The position numbers were made by a program, and so were the translations under genes. Shown piece after piece: positions 55,101 to 63,960 of a DNA stretch of 64,000 nt; the stretch's first letter is position 1; each line of letters opens with the position of its first letter. Source of the DNA: Ophthalmolycus amberensis (taxonomy: Eukaryota > Chordata > Actinopteri > Perciformes > Zoarcidae). The notes under the pieces were generated by a model. It worked only from the letters and a program-made list of their open reading frames with translations, did not search any database and was not told where the DNA came from. Location of the stretch: positions 1-64,000 of the forward strand of contig JAFEUB010001547.1 of assembly GCA_024529925.1 (NCBI GenBank). Reading direction: 5' to 3'.

Positions 55101-58100
55101 AACAATCCTGATTTTCTAAGTCACAAGACACCTCTAAATCTCCACACATGGTCCGCTAAAGGCATCACTCATCTGAAACACATCTTCAATAATAACACCA
55201 TGGTTTCATTCCCTCACTTGGTTCAGAAGTACGGCATCAGGAGCAATCAATTTTTGGAATATCTGCAACTCAAATCATCCGTTCAATCCAAACTTAACAT
55301 TAAGGCCACTAACCTAGAACTGCCCCCCTCAACCTCAGAATTAATTAATATCCCCTCTTCAAAAAAGTTAATCTCAAAAATATGTAGAGTAATATCACAG
55401 TCTGACAAAACATCATCCATACCATCAAGAAAATGGGAATCAGACCTATCCATCACTCCTGATGCTGATTTCTGGAACCAAATCTGCAATAACATCTACT
55501 TCATGACTAAAAATGCCAATTTACAACTAATACAGTATAAAATACTTCACAGAATTCATTACACCGGGCAAAAAATGTTTCAAATGGGATTCACGTCAGA
55601 TATCTGTCCACATTGCACTCAAAACAGCCCGGATAGCTTTGTTCACGCCACCTGGCACTGCACACCAGTTCATCACTTTTGGGAAGAAATAACTGAGTCA
55701 CTGTCTGTCTTCCTGGGCTGCCTCGTCCCTTTATCCCCTTCACTGTGCTGACTAGGAGACATCTCAACAATACATCTGAGTAAAACAAACCGCAAATTAC
55801 TCCTTGTGGCCCTAACTATCGCCAAGAAAACTATCCTCATGAACTGGAAATCAAGGAATAACACACACATCGCACACTGGAGAAACTTAATGATAGAATA
55901 TATTTCAATGGAAAATCTAACCTCATCCATCATATACAATACAACAGAACACCATTCCACCTGGTCATCCCTCACTATGTTTCTGCAAACGTGACACCAC
56001 CCATTCTATTAATATTGAAATATGTATAGTATATATACCGGTGTATATATATTTTTTTTGTGTATTGTTTTACTATTGTTTTCTGTTTTGTTTTTCTTGC
56101 CGGACAACCAATTGAAACCCACGTACATGCATACATGAACATCCATATGCACACATACTTACCTGTTTTTCATTTTTTCATTTGTTTTTTTTTGGTTTGG
56201 TTTTTTTAATTATTATTATTATATATATATTCTTTTTTTTTCCTCCATCTCGAAAGGCTCAAGGACATTCTCACACACACACACATACACACACACTGAC
56301 TATATGATATTTGCTGGCTTTTATCCCACTGTTCTTGTCATCCTCTTGTTGTTATGTCTATGTATTGTCTTAATATTGTCTTGCGTCTTTCAATAAAAAA
56401 TTTAAAAAAAAGAAAATAAAAAAAAAGGGATACAGATTGATCAAATGTAATAGCTCTTTCCCCCAAAATGAATATATTGGACATGACATAGACTGAAATG
56501 TGTGTGTGCGTGCGTGCGTGTGTGCATGTGTGTGTGTGTGTGTGAGAGTGAGCACCTGCTCGATGATTTGTCGGATGGTGTTCAGGCGAACCACTCCCGA
56601 GGACTTCTCAGATCCGGCGTCTTTCGGCTCAGTTTCTAACATAAGAACACAGAAACAGTGGAGAGGCTCTTTAGAAGCAGCAGCGGGACATCTATTCACT
56701 GGGTAAGGAAGACCTTCACACACAATCACATGAACAGAAAGAGACTCACTGGCAACAACAAACAGGTCGGGCATCTCGGAGGCCAGTTTCTCATTGGCAG
56801 CGTCGGCGATGGGGCCGAACAGCACTACGGGACGCCGGAAACCAGCTGCAACGACATGCTGTCAGTGTCAGTGTTAAATGAAACAGTTCTCTCTGGTGGA
56901 CAAACTATATAGTGGAGACATGTTAAATTATGAAACACTTTGAAATTGTATTGTACATGTCTTGTTACTTACAGACCAACATAGTTGCCGATAGAACATA
57001 TCTGTGATTGGCTAAATTCAGATGATAATATTAGCCATGCAAATATGTGTTTTAATTCGTTTTTTAATTACGGAGGATAGATGAGTTCCAAACTAAAAGT
57101 AGACGGTTTTGGTTGTGAGCATGCTCAACATTAATACATGCTGGTTTGGTGGCTATGTGGACACTTTCTTAAGAATATAACGGGCTGAATCCCTTTGAGT
57201 AGACAACCATGTCCATTCTTTAAGCAAGTAGTCACAAAGGACAGGAAAACGATGATGGTTGAGCCTATGGACAACTATATTGCAGCATACAACCCACTTG
57301 CGTGATCTATGGTCCCTATTTCTAGATCTCAAAAGTTTTTTCAGTCAGAGCCTGGGGGGAAAAAATGATTCACAGGCTGTCTCACATCTGAAATCGGAGA
57401 CTTTAAACCGTTCACAGCCTCCGGAGTGTCTACGCACTCCAAATAGAGACAAATGAATCGGTCCTACTCAGTCTTTCTTACACCAAAACGAGAGCACCAA
57501 ACTAAATGTGAGGTTGCAGGTGTTTTTGAAAAAATAACTCGATGACAAATCACGTACACAACTACTGTATTTTAAATCTTCGCCACGCTTAAACCTGAGT
57601 GGAGACGATCCGGTCGGTTCTGTGTGTGTTTCTCTATCTGTCTGTCTGTCCACAGCTCATCTTGCAGACTACTGATCCAATCAGTCTAATGTTTTTTGGT
57701 GCACATTCATCACTGTATGCTCAAGGACCTCTCATGGTTGCAGTGATGCACACTTTTTGAAATAACTATTTTATTGACCGTTTTATATCGTCATTGACTC
57801 TTGATTCCTCGCTGCTCTCAACCGGCCGGAAGCGTCCGCAAGAGATCAACAACCGCTTCAGTAGCAAAAGGCTTTTTTCAGCAATCGGCTCGGCTACAAA
57901 CAAGCCTTACCTAGTCTGTCGCAGGCTTGAATTCTAACATCCCCAGAAAAGTTTGGTCTCATTTTGAACCGAAGCAACTGCAGATTAATTCCATACCCCA
58001 TATGTTATGATCCACTAATGTAAGGCTCGTTAAAGATGAAGATTGAGATTCAACTTTGATTTTTTGGGAGGGGAAAAGGAGAGAAACCTGCCGGAGATCT

Positions 58101-60463
58101 GAACGCCATTGAGTGGACGTTTCTGTTTTCCCAGTATTTACACAAACTGAAATAAAGACAATCGCCCACCTTCTCGGAGCACCACTCGCTCGTACGCTGG
58201 GAAGCGCGTGGCCAGTGTCTGACTGCTCAGGTTTTCTCTGCTCTTCCTCAGGTCCTTCCTCTTCAAAGAACGTTGGCCTCGTAACCGCCAGAAGTCCGCT
58301 CGATCGCCCGCAGCAGCTTTATGAGAGCTCTGGACACTGGCCATCTGCTCCGCTCTGACGGGGAGGACAAATGCAACTGTCACTAATCCATTGATTGTTC
58401 ACGGCTAACCGTGGTCCGTACAGATCACGGATCGACAACGATCCGTTACAACACGAATTAAGACCATAAACTCATGTTTACAATGTTTACTGAGCTAATG
58501 AATCAAGAGATTTCTCATAGACTTCTATACAAACAGACTTCTTTTTGCATCCAGAGGAGTCGCCCCCTGATGGTCAGTTGAGGGAATGCAAGTTTAGAGT
58601 ACTTCCACATTGACTTCACTCTTTAGAACTCGAGGTTGCCGCCTGGTCAGCCATGTCCTTTTCTTGGCGATGTGTTCCCTACCTCTTGCCCAATGTAAGC
58701 TAGGATCGGCTAGGACGTCGTTGATTGTGGAGAACTTTGTGTCATGTCTTTTAGATTAATGCTGTGGACATAAACTCTACTTACTAAGCTATTAACTGAA
58801 CACATTCTGGGCATTTTACAGTACACACTGATCAGAGTGAACGTGTGGTGTAATTAAAACAGACAAGACTCATACCGAAGCATACCACTGGGACATGGGT
58901 CGCCTCATGCCAGTGATTTACTCAGCCTCTGGGCTCCGGACCTGTAATCACAGCAACCCTCCCGGGACCGTTAGAGTAATGGTGCTGCAGTGCAGCAGTG
59001 CTGTGCACCTTTCTACCCAATTTTGTGCCATTGATATAAGGCGTGTTACTGAGAGAGATTCAGAGGACACTGTTCAGCTCCACTCTTTGTGGATTTGTGT
59101 TATACATGCATACATGTAGTATCTTCATATGATTGAGGTTCTTTATGCAAGGAGCTGAGCACTGTGACAGTAACTTTCGTTTCTATTTGGTTTGCTACTA
59201 TTTAAAAGGTGCAATGTGTAAGATCTGCTCAGGATTCTAGTAAAAAACATCATCAACAGAATGTGAAGAGGTTGCAGTGTTGACGTTATGTCACAGACAT
59301 CTGTGTGTTGCAGAAATATCTGCTGATATGATCATGCTAACCAGCTGTCCTCGGTCCGTCCTGTCTTGTAATACCACTTGTACCCAGAGAGGCGATAGTG
59401 AGTCACTGTAGTGTGCGAAAGACGAAGAAGTAGAACTGTCCCGAGGGCTTGTCAATCACGTTGAAGATCCAGGGTCCGTGTACGTTTTGAGAGTTCGTTA
59501 GTTTTATTAAATCCTAAGGAGGAGAAATGAGAAAAGACTTGTGCATTCCCAGTTAGCAGTTAGCCGTCAGCTTGATTTCAGCCAGCGTAAACCACAGCGC
59601 CGGGGGTCTGATCCCGGACCGCCACGACTCCACGCTAGAGCAGCAGACTTTCTGTTGCTGCCATTAGAAAAGGTTAGACCCAGAGCTCCAGCCCGCCGGG
59701 ACTCCTGGCGTTGTGGTTTACTTGCTGAAGGAAAGTTTCTGCAGCTCTGCTAACTGAAGGATCCTTCTCCGGAGCGACCCACTTTACTCCAGGTAACATA
59801 GTGTCTGGCAGCGGGAAGGAAAAAACACAAATACGAGGCGTTTCCTGCCACTTTGGATTTAGTCCAACAAACTATCACAGAGTACGTGGACCGAACAGAC
59901 TGTGGTTCGTGTCACAGTAAACACACTAACGTAAACTATAGGCCGACACCACACGTGAAGATTATAAGATAATCGTGTTATTTTGACCGGCTCAGAGTTT
60001 CAGCAGTCCGATACCGTCGGCCCGGAGGCTTTAAAACCCACCATGACCTCATGCTGGGCTGACGATGATGGTGGCCGGCTGCGGCTCAGTGAAAGAGCAG
60101 GTCGTCTTCCAATCGGAAGATGGGTTCGATCCCCGGCCCCTCCAGCCGACGTGACAAGCATTTTCTTTGAAGCATAGTGAGGCCTTTTCTGCCCTCTGAA
60201 GGACACACCTTCAGAGTTTTTGTGGGACCGACTGAAGGCCTACCTGCTCTTGTTGGGGATGATGCCCTTCTCCAGCAGCTGCTTGTCTTTGCCAACACGG
60301 ATCGCCAGCCAGTTGCCGAGCTTGCCGTCGTAAAGGGTGTCCACCACCTTGAAGATGTCCCCCCGGCTGAAGGCCAGGCACTGAGTGGTCTCTTTCTCAT
60401 ACTCAAAGTGGGTCCGGATGAAAAAGGAGTCTCCGCGCCCGGACACCAAGATGTCATTGTAGA
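36436..60463 (-). CDS. tjp2: Tight junction protein 2 (ZO-2), 3' part of the gene
   Basis: Eleven coding exons on the minus strand: 60463-60244, 58354-58170, 56845-56750, 56635-56556, 47941-47731, 47618-47518, 46290-46072, 44026-43919, 42274-41770, 40302-40217 and 36583-36436. In order they encode the SH3 domain (SFFIRTHFEYEKE...GNWLAIRVG), the hinge, the guanylate-kinase-like domain (FRRPVVLFGPIAD...LNYTQWYPIVIFFNPDSK), an acidic region with SMDSRLTSDLDD, His/Pro/Ser-rich sequence, FLGKIKAFEKMD and a tail ending YQDTQL. This order and wording match ZO-2, a scaffold tying claudins and occludin to actin at tight junctions; ZO-1 would be longer and end in a ZU5 domain. The PDZ exons are outside the window. 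One exon has a frame problem. The a or b paralogue was not resolved. Confidence 0.9.
37206..37540 (+). repeat. Dispersed GACGTCAC-type repeat, copy 2
   Basis: The longest copy in this orientation. It reads TATAAGAAGTGGACATAGTC, GTGACGTCACCCATTGGTTT, CGCCATCTTGG, CCCCGCCCTAAAGC, then GACCATAAACTCATGTTTAC and CCGCATTGGCTTCACTC. Confidence 0.85.
37555..37925. repeat. Dispersed repeat copy (family with 33895-34235)
   Basis: Same segment order as the copy at 33895-34235. This copy directly follows the GACGTCAC-type repeat. Confidence 0.8.
39602..39735 (-). repeat. Dispersed GACGTCAC-type repeat, partial inverted copy
   Basis: On the minus strand it contains GGTCGCCCCCTGCTGG, GCATTGGCTTCACTC and GGTTGCCGCCTGG. 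Confidence 0.75.
40217..40302 (-). CDS. tjp2: tjp2 exon, conserved KHPDIYAVP segment
   Basis: It encodes LEIAQKHPDIYAVPLKTAKL and DHGRPQPI. The start joins the previous exon to recreate the family motif QNAR-LEIAQ. The donor is GTAGGC, phase 2. Confidence 0.93.
40303..41769 (-). other. tjp2 intron with repeat copy
   Basis: It contains an inverted GACGTCAC-type repeat (40768-41075). Otherwise nothing was recognised. Confidence 0.6.
40768..41075 (-). repeat. Dispersed GACGTCAC-type repeat, inverted copy
   Basis: In reverse complement it contains GTCAATCACTGTGTAGCCCC, GACCATAAACTCATGTTTAC, CATAGACTTCTATACAACCA, GAGGAGTCGCCCCCTGATGG and GCACTGGCTTCACTT. Confidence 0.85.
41770..42274 (-). CDS. 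tjp2: tjp2 exon, Pro/Ser/His-rich, apparent frameshift
   Basis: The exon opens VKLSLRDDPILVTGSANP, a HHHHRHHH run and SRSYDSPSSSSPASSSNND. It must end in another frame: ACKQQQQQEAARDNPVDDPS, FLGKIKAFEKMDHFARAQRL, LELQEAQNAR. The length is 505 bp, not a multiple of three, although both neighbours require phase 0. The entry frame stops at 41921-41923. The exit frame is open only from about 42237 down. A one-base indel in a G/C run, an assembly error or a missed micro-intron could explain this. Confidence 0.8.
42275..43918 (-). other. tjp2 intron
   Basis: It contains a short inverted R1 fragment (42958-43006) and a repeat (43240-43455) whose inverted relative is at 59195-59420. No gene was seen. 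Confidence 0.6.
43240..43455 (+). repeat. Dispersed repeat copy (inverted relative at 59195-59420)
   Basis: It shares GTGACTCACTATCGCCTCT, GTACAAGTGGTATTACAAGA, GCTGGTTAGCATGAT and ATATCAGCAGATATT with the reverse complement of 59195-59420. Confidence 0.85.
43919..44026 (-). CDS. tjp2: tjp2 exon, post-GUK basic region
   Basis: 36 codons, ILRRYSPDIRSRMRKISSRE to SPPPVFLADSK. The acceptor is TGTAG preceded by a pure TG repeat in place of a pyrimidine tract. Confidence 0.9.
44030..44054. repeat. (AC)n microsatellite at a tjp2 splice acceptor
   Basis: On the transcribed strand, a TG repeat ends 3 bases before the acceptor junction. Confidence 0.95.
44055..46002 (-). other. tjp2 intron
   Basis: It contains a segment starting GGGCTGGGCGGTATGGCCTA near 45474, an end typical of common vertebrate non-autonomous DNA repeats. 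No gene was seen. Confidence 0.55.
46007..46047. repeat. (TG)n microsatellite at a tjp2 splice donor
   Basis: About 40 bp of TG, CA on the transcribed strand, starting about 25 bp after the donor of the acidic-region exon. Confidence 0.95.
46072..46290 (-). CDS. tjp2: tjp2 exon, acidic region
   Basis: 73 codons contain FLSAMSADYLSMDSRLTSDL, ADEGGAYNDNE and ISRSSEPVTAEE. The phase is 0 at both ends. The donor is GTCAGA and a long TG/CA repeat begins about 25 bp beyond it. Confidence 0.93.
46850..47018. repeat. Dispersed repeat copy (family with 18055-18205)
   Basis: It shares the GCAGACATCTC, TATGTATTTTT and GGTGAACTGTCCCTTTAA segments with 18055-18205. Confidence 0.7.
47490..47510. repeat. 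(TG)n microsatellite at a tjp2 splice donor
   Basis: CA repeat on the transcribed strand, beginning within 10 bp of the donor GTAAAT. Confidence 0.95.
47518..47618 (-). CDS. tjp2: tjp2 exon, end of the GUK domain
   Basis: It encodes TIDLNSANDAWYGGVKDSIR, EQQLQAVWVSDGK. The donor GTAAAT runs directly into a CA repeat. Confidence 0.95.
47731..47941 (-). CDS. tjp2: tjp2 exon, GUK domain
   Basis: It encodes DKHALLDVTPKAVDTLNYTQ, WYPIVIFFNPDSKHGIKAMR and KLYEQAVKLRKTCSHLFT. It is separated from the previous exon by an 8.6-kb intron holding two transposons. Confidence 0.96.
47942..48966 (-). other. tjp2 large intron, 3' part
   Basis: No gene or clear repeat recognised. Confidence 0.6.
48975..50572. 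mobile_element. Non-autonomous hAT-type element, 1,598 bp
   Basis: The ends are CAGTGGTGTATAAAGTA and TACTATACACCACTG, imperfect inverted repeats. The flanks carry an exact 8-bp duplication GTTAAACG (48967-48974 and 50573-50580). Subterminal DNA is packed with short ACTTNAGTA/AGTAAAAGTA-type repeats in both orientations (for example CTTGAGTAAAAGTAAA). No transposase-like ORF was seen. Confidence 0.9.
50581..51730 (-). other. tjp2 large intron, between transposons
   Basis: No gene was seen. A GGGAGGGGCTCAGGTTCTAC segment and T-rich runs near 51515-51600 look repetitive but were not assigned. Confidence 0.5.
51731..51745. repeat. L1 target-site duplication, left copy
   Basis: GGGATACAGATTGAT here is identical to 56427-56441, directly after the element's A-rich tail. 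Confidence 0.9.
51746..52051 (+). pseudogene. L1 ORF1 protein, C-terminal fragment
   Basis: It starts inside the frame at TEKSIKEFMSKQLKL and carries FHRVHRLG, RPRPIIAKFEHYKQKDQVR and QYPKEIMQRRKVLFPI, typical of the RNA-binding C-terminal part of L1 ORF1 proteins. The N-terminal coiled coil is lost by 5' truncation. The open frame extends upstream into flanking genomic DNA by chance. Confidence 0.9.
52161..52192 (+). repeat. (AC)16 microsatellite between L1 ORF1 and ORF2
   Basis: 32 bp of AC repeat in the 181-bp inter-ORF spacer. Confidence 0.95.
52233..55994 (+). pseudogene. L1 ORF2 (endonuclease-reverse transcriptase) with one internal stop
   Basis: The frame opens at ATG 52233. An APE-type endonuclease is first: KFLTWNIRGIG, LLQETHL, YGPN, GGDFN, and near residues 225-230 SDHAP. 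A reverse transcriptase follows: FYKHFW, YRPISLLNVD, DAEKAFDRVNW, RQGCPLSPSLF and SLYADDILLFL with intact YADD. Then comes a C-terminal region with a Cys/His cluster (CPHCTQ...HATWHC). TGA at 55749-55751 ends the first 1,172 codons. The same frame then stays open to 55994 with family-like sequence (LGDIST, ALTIAKKTILMNWKSRN). The full frame is 1,254 codons including both stops. It acts in target-primed reverse transcription. Confidence 0.93.
56442..56555 (-). other. Donor-proximal intron sequence with TG repeat
   Basis: The (TG)n-rich tract at 56498-56543, CA on the transcribed strand, starts about a dozen bases from the tjp2 donor. Confidence 0.8.
56556..56635 (-). CDS. tjp2: tjp2 exon, GUK domain
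   Basis: It encodes TEPKDAGSEKSSGVVRLNTI then RQIIEQ, nearly identical to mammalian ZO-2 as I recall it. The donor GTGCTC is followed by a CA-rich repeat. Confidence 0.95.
56750..56845 (-). CDS. tjp2: tjp2 exon, start of the GUK domain
   Basis: It encodes GFRRPVVLFGPIADAANEKL and ASEMPDLFVVA. The donor is GTGAGT. As in ZO proteins generally, no kinase-type P-loop is present. Confidence 0.95.
56846..58169 (-). other. tjp2 intron
   Basis: It contains a repeat copy at 57945-58090 shared with 23585-23780. No gene was recognised. Confidence 0.6.
57945..58090. repeat. Dispersed repeat copy (family with 23585-23780)
   Basis: It shares TCTCATTTTGAACCGAAG, TTCCATACCCC and TATGTTATGATCCACTAA with the other copy. 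Confidence 0.75.
58170..58354 (-). CDS. tjp2: tjp2 exon, SH3-GUK hinge
   Basis: It encodes AEQMASVQSSHKAAAGDRAD, FWRLRGQRS, KRKDLRKSRENL and FPAYERVVLRE. The basic hinge is typical of ZO proteins. The acceptor is CCGTCAG and the donor GTGGGC. Confidence 0.95.
58457..58655 (+). repeat. Dispersed GACGTCAC-type repeat, right-hand part
   Basis: It contains GACCATAAACTCATGTTTAC, CATAGACTTCTATACAAACA, GAGGAGTCGCCCCCTGATGG, TTGACTTCACTC and GAGGTTGCCGCCTGG, the right half of the family. Confidence 0.85.
59195..59420 (-). repeat. Dispersed repeat copy, inverted relative of 43240-43455
   Basis: In reverse complement it contains GTGACTCACTATCGCCTCT and the GTACAAGTGGTATTACAAGA segment. Confidence 0.85.
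60068..60160 (+). repeat. tRNA-derived SINE-like segment
   Basis: A tRNA-like order is visible: GGCTGCGGCTCAGTGAAAGA resembles an A box and GGGTTCGATCCCCGGC a B box, with TCTTC/GGAAGA between as a possible stem. It lies about 85 bp from the tjp2 SH3-exon donor. It could be a SINE head or a tRNA relic. Confidence 0.5.
60244..60463 (-). CDS. tjp2: tjp2 exon encoding the SH3 domain
   Basis: It encodes YNDILVSGRGDSFFIRTHFE, the SH3 core KVVDTLYDGKLGNWLAIRVG and LLEKGIIPNKS. The acceptor is TTCTCTAG and the donor GTAGGC; the exon ends in phase 2. Confidence 0.95.
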
Positions 60464-61856
60464 CTAGAGAAAGCAAAAAAGAGAAGGGGGTGTTAAAAGG
60501 AAGGAGAGAAAGCTGGATGTAAGAGCAGAGGAGAGCAGGGCAGCAATAGAGGAGCAACATGTTAGAATGAGGCTCAGAGAAAGTGAGGACCACTAGACTT
60601 CTCAAACGTCCTCCGAGTTCAAGTGAACACCACCTGTACTTTTTGTGCTAATTTAATTTCTTCAGTTAATAAATAAACCTTTTACTATCCACCCGCCTAA
60701 ACTAAATAAACTATTAGTATATTAGACCCTTGTGATGAATTTGAATATATATTTATGTAATATGAATTACACTGTTGTACTGACAGAATGCTTTGAAGGT
60801 AGAGACACCATATTGTTAAAGTGTCACACTTATGAAACAGTGTTAATCTAATACTGATGCCTCTATGACCCACATAAGTAAACAGAACTATCAGCGGATG
60901 GACTGGCTATTTCTATTTGTTTTGTTTTTTTAATGCCTGAGGCACTACCACCTTTGTCCACAGGGACCGCCAGAATCAACACGAAATGAAAGTTCCTCGT
61001 AGTAGTTGCTTTGATGGAAAATTGAGTGTCTCCTTTGGTTGTTGAGGGGATGCACCCAAAACTCCTGTCTGTAGGCTACAGCACAACAAAGTAGGAAATA
61101 AAGACAATCAACACAATTAAAATAGAATTTCACTGATAAGTTAACCCTGAAGTTGCATTCATTATGTCTGCGTACTGAAAATCTATTTTTATTTGATGGC
61201 ATTAGGCTTTCGCCCCCTCAAAAAATTACAACAGCAAAGCCCTTAGTCCCTAAAACGATAGAATTCCAGAGCACAGGCTTCGTGACATAGACCATGTCTC
61301 TTTGATATGGACTTTTATTTGTGATAATAATAAAATCTTATTTTTTGTATACTTCACAAATGAATGGAAATGGAAGCCTTGGGCTCAGAGGAGCTAGCAC
61401 GTGGACCTTTGAGCTCGGACTACTTTGTTACACGCGGTGTTCTTCAAAGGTCAAGGATGAACCTCCCTGCACAAATCTCCAGTCTCATTTGCACAATCAA
61501 AACGAAATGCACACACTTGTCTGACTTGCATGGAAATAAACTCCACGGCCTGCTCCAGGCTCCAGCGCGGCTCCCTGATTTGATGTGCGTGGTCCGACAA
61601 AGCACTGACCCAAAAGGACCAACAGAGGAGGCAACAGTCACACTGACTCCACTGCTGCCAAGGCTGGCTGGCTGCACACACACTGTAGACTCAGCTGCAG
61701 CATATATTCAGTCTACTTCTATCTCACACTGATAACATACATAAAACAAAGGCTTCCCCGAGCATAACCTCCTTCTAGTTTAAGTACACCTCCCAGTTTT
61801 AAACACGTTATGCAGCCTTTTCACTGGGCTTTCTGCTATGGCCTTGTGGATAGGCC

Positions 61857-61857
<1 letters not shown>

Positions 61858-61896
<39 letters not shown>
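61858..61896. repeat. (TG)n microsatellite
   Basis: About 39 bp of TG repeat in the tjp2 intron. Confidence 0.95.
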
Positions 61897-61898
<2 letters not shown>

Positions 61899-63861
61899 TC
61901 TGTGTGGGTGCTAACACAATTACACCACACAAAATTCTGTTCTGAAATTGAACAATTTAAAGTTTCTTCAAACATTTAACCGTCACTTTTCGAAATTGAA
62001 CCACTCTTCACGTCGGCATAAATTAGATCCACCACACAGCACGGATTTAAAAAGAACAAATGTCACTTTTAAAGCTGTTTTTTTCCATTACAGATTTCAT
62101 TAAAGCATTATGACTGGTGTGTTAAAAATACAGATTTTCACTCTTACCTGTGGTGCTATTTAACATTCTCGATTAAATGGCACTACAGGTATTTTGAATG
62201 CATTTTTGATTGTGGTGCATTGCAAAGCCAAATTGCCTCCTAAGCCACCATATGACCGGTTGCTGACGAGCAATTTAAAAGGCCATTTATTTTTAAAGTA
62301 GTCTGGCGCAGTGAAACGCACTGGGGCCACACATGACTTCCAGCAAACTTCACAGAGAACAACGAGGACAAAACAGCATCACTGATCAGTTTGAACCGAA
62401 TATTCTCTGGTTTAGCTCATCGAACAGCACAAAAACACAGAATCCGTTAGCGTGTTAGCGTGCCGTTCTCTACCGTACGTTTGTAGCCGGTACTGACAAC
62501 GTGATACTCTCTTCACTCGTTCATCTGACTTGAGCAGCTTAGATAACATGCACTCGACTGTCCTGCTGTGATTACAGACATGTGAACTAACAAACGACAC
62601 TTATTCACAGGATGAATATTGGGGAAAGAATGGAGGAGACATTTGTTCATTTTGGCATTAAAAAACAATATATTCTTTTGGCCCCATTGTACCGTTTTAG
62701 GGGACACACTGATGCGTTGCTGTGCTATTCTCAACGTTTTAACAATCGTCTAAAAAGCATTTTGGCAAACAGTCTTAATTTAAACCTCATTTTTTACACA
62801 CAAAAAAAACAGCTGAACTTATTTATTGTAATTCCATCACCAAGTCCTTTGAAACTACTCAGTTTTTTTGTTTGTTTTGAGAGCGAAAAAAACAAATCTT
62901 GTCTTGTATGTTATCGTCGTACCAATGTCTTGCTGCAAAAGCTAATTGCCCTTCGGGGACAAATAAAGCAAGATGTCAGCAATATGGTGATATTCTCTGT
63001 ATGTATTTGTTGATGTTTGACAAAGGTTTTAACCTGAGCCAGGCCAAACAACAGTGACAGCAATCATATCACATCCATACAGGGTTAGTAGAATAGGCTG
63101 TGAACAATGTATAGTTCTGTTTATAACGCACTGGTATCAGATATCGGAATGGAGGAAGTAAAATGGTATCGGAACAAAAGGTGCGACAAAAATACACTTA
63201 ACGTACACTACATCAACTAGTTTGTGTGGCGCCACCCTTTTTAATCTGACATTACATTATAACTCAACTGGGTTTGAAGTTATAAAGATGTATCTTGCAG
63301 AACGATTGCACACACATCTGACTGTGCTAGTGAGGTCCTGGTATGGATTGTATCTGACATGAAAATCATTCAAAATACAATTGCCCCCCTGACCTCTCAT
63401 TTGGTTGTTTCTTCATGTGAGGACATGAACTCTCTCTGATGCCCTTAAATGTCCTCTCAACAGTGCTGCACAGTGAAGAGTCCGTTTTCTTGTCATGTCA
63501 GGGCTCCGCCTCACTGTGCGATGTGTTTTTGCTTCATAAATAGATTTCTCCAATAAAAAAAGCCCCTTTTTTTCCAGAGCCACGCGCTGAAGGGGGCCAA
63601 TGTGCTGATTGCATAACACAGTTGCAGGCGTGTGCCCATGTGTGTCACGGTTGGCTGAACCAAAACTAGCCTGATCTGGTCTAAAAGCCTTGAGGGACCA
63701 AGCTGGTATCTCCATCATTAAATGGAAACATCCCAGAGAGAGAGACCGAGAGACAGAGAGAGTGGTGCATTGTGGGAAAGTACACTGTGTTTTGGGATAC
63801 TCCACATGTCGCTGACAAGCCTACAACTGAGTCACTTAAAATTGCTCAGAACAACACCTTC

Positions 63862-63960
63862 CATTGTTAACAAGCGTTACTCAAACAGGAGGAAGTGGAG
63901 CATTTGTTGGGGACTATTTCCAGCGGCGGATTAATCCACGTTTGGTGCTCTAGTGAGTAT
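63862..63960. repeat. Dispersed repeat copy (family with 34618-34745)
   Basis: It carries the CTCAAACAGGAGGAAGTGGA and TTGTTGGGGACTAT segments in the same order as 34618-34745. Confidence 0.8.

Larger units (their letters stand above)
51746..56426 (+). mobile_element. 5'-truncated L1-type LINE insertion
   Basis: The 4.7-kb element is flanked by a 15-bp target-site duplication. It has an ORF1 C-terminal fragment, a spacer with a CA repeat, a nearly complete ORF2, a 3' UTR with AATAAA (56391-56396) and an A-rich tail. It lies antisense to tjp2 in its largest intron, ending only about 130 bp from the exon at 56556. The long open frames suggest recent insertion. Confidence 0.95.
58355..60243 (-). 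other. tjp2 intron with repeats
   Basis: It contains the R1 copy (58457-58655), the repeat at 59195-59420 and a SINE-like tRNA-derived segment (60068-60160). Confidence 0.6.

Noticed and set aside
52233..55751. The longest ORF in the window as a host gene
   Set aside because: Endonuclease and reverse-transcriptase motifs, the A-rich tail and the target duplication show it is L1 ORF2.
36436..60463. Assignment as tjp1 or tjp3
   Set aside because: The ZO-2-type wording of the GUK and post-GUK regions, the short C-terminus without a ZU5 domain, and the adjacent entrep1 fit tjp2 better.
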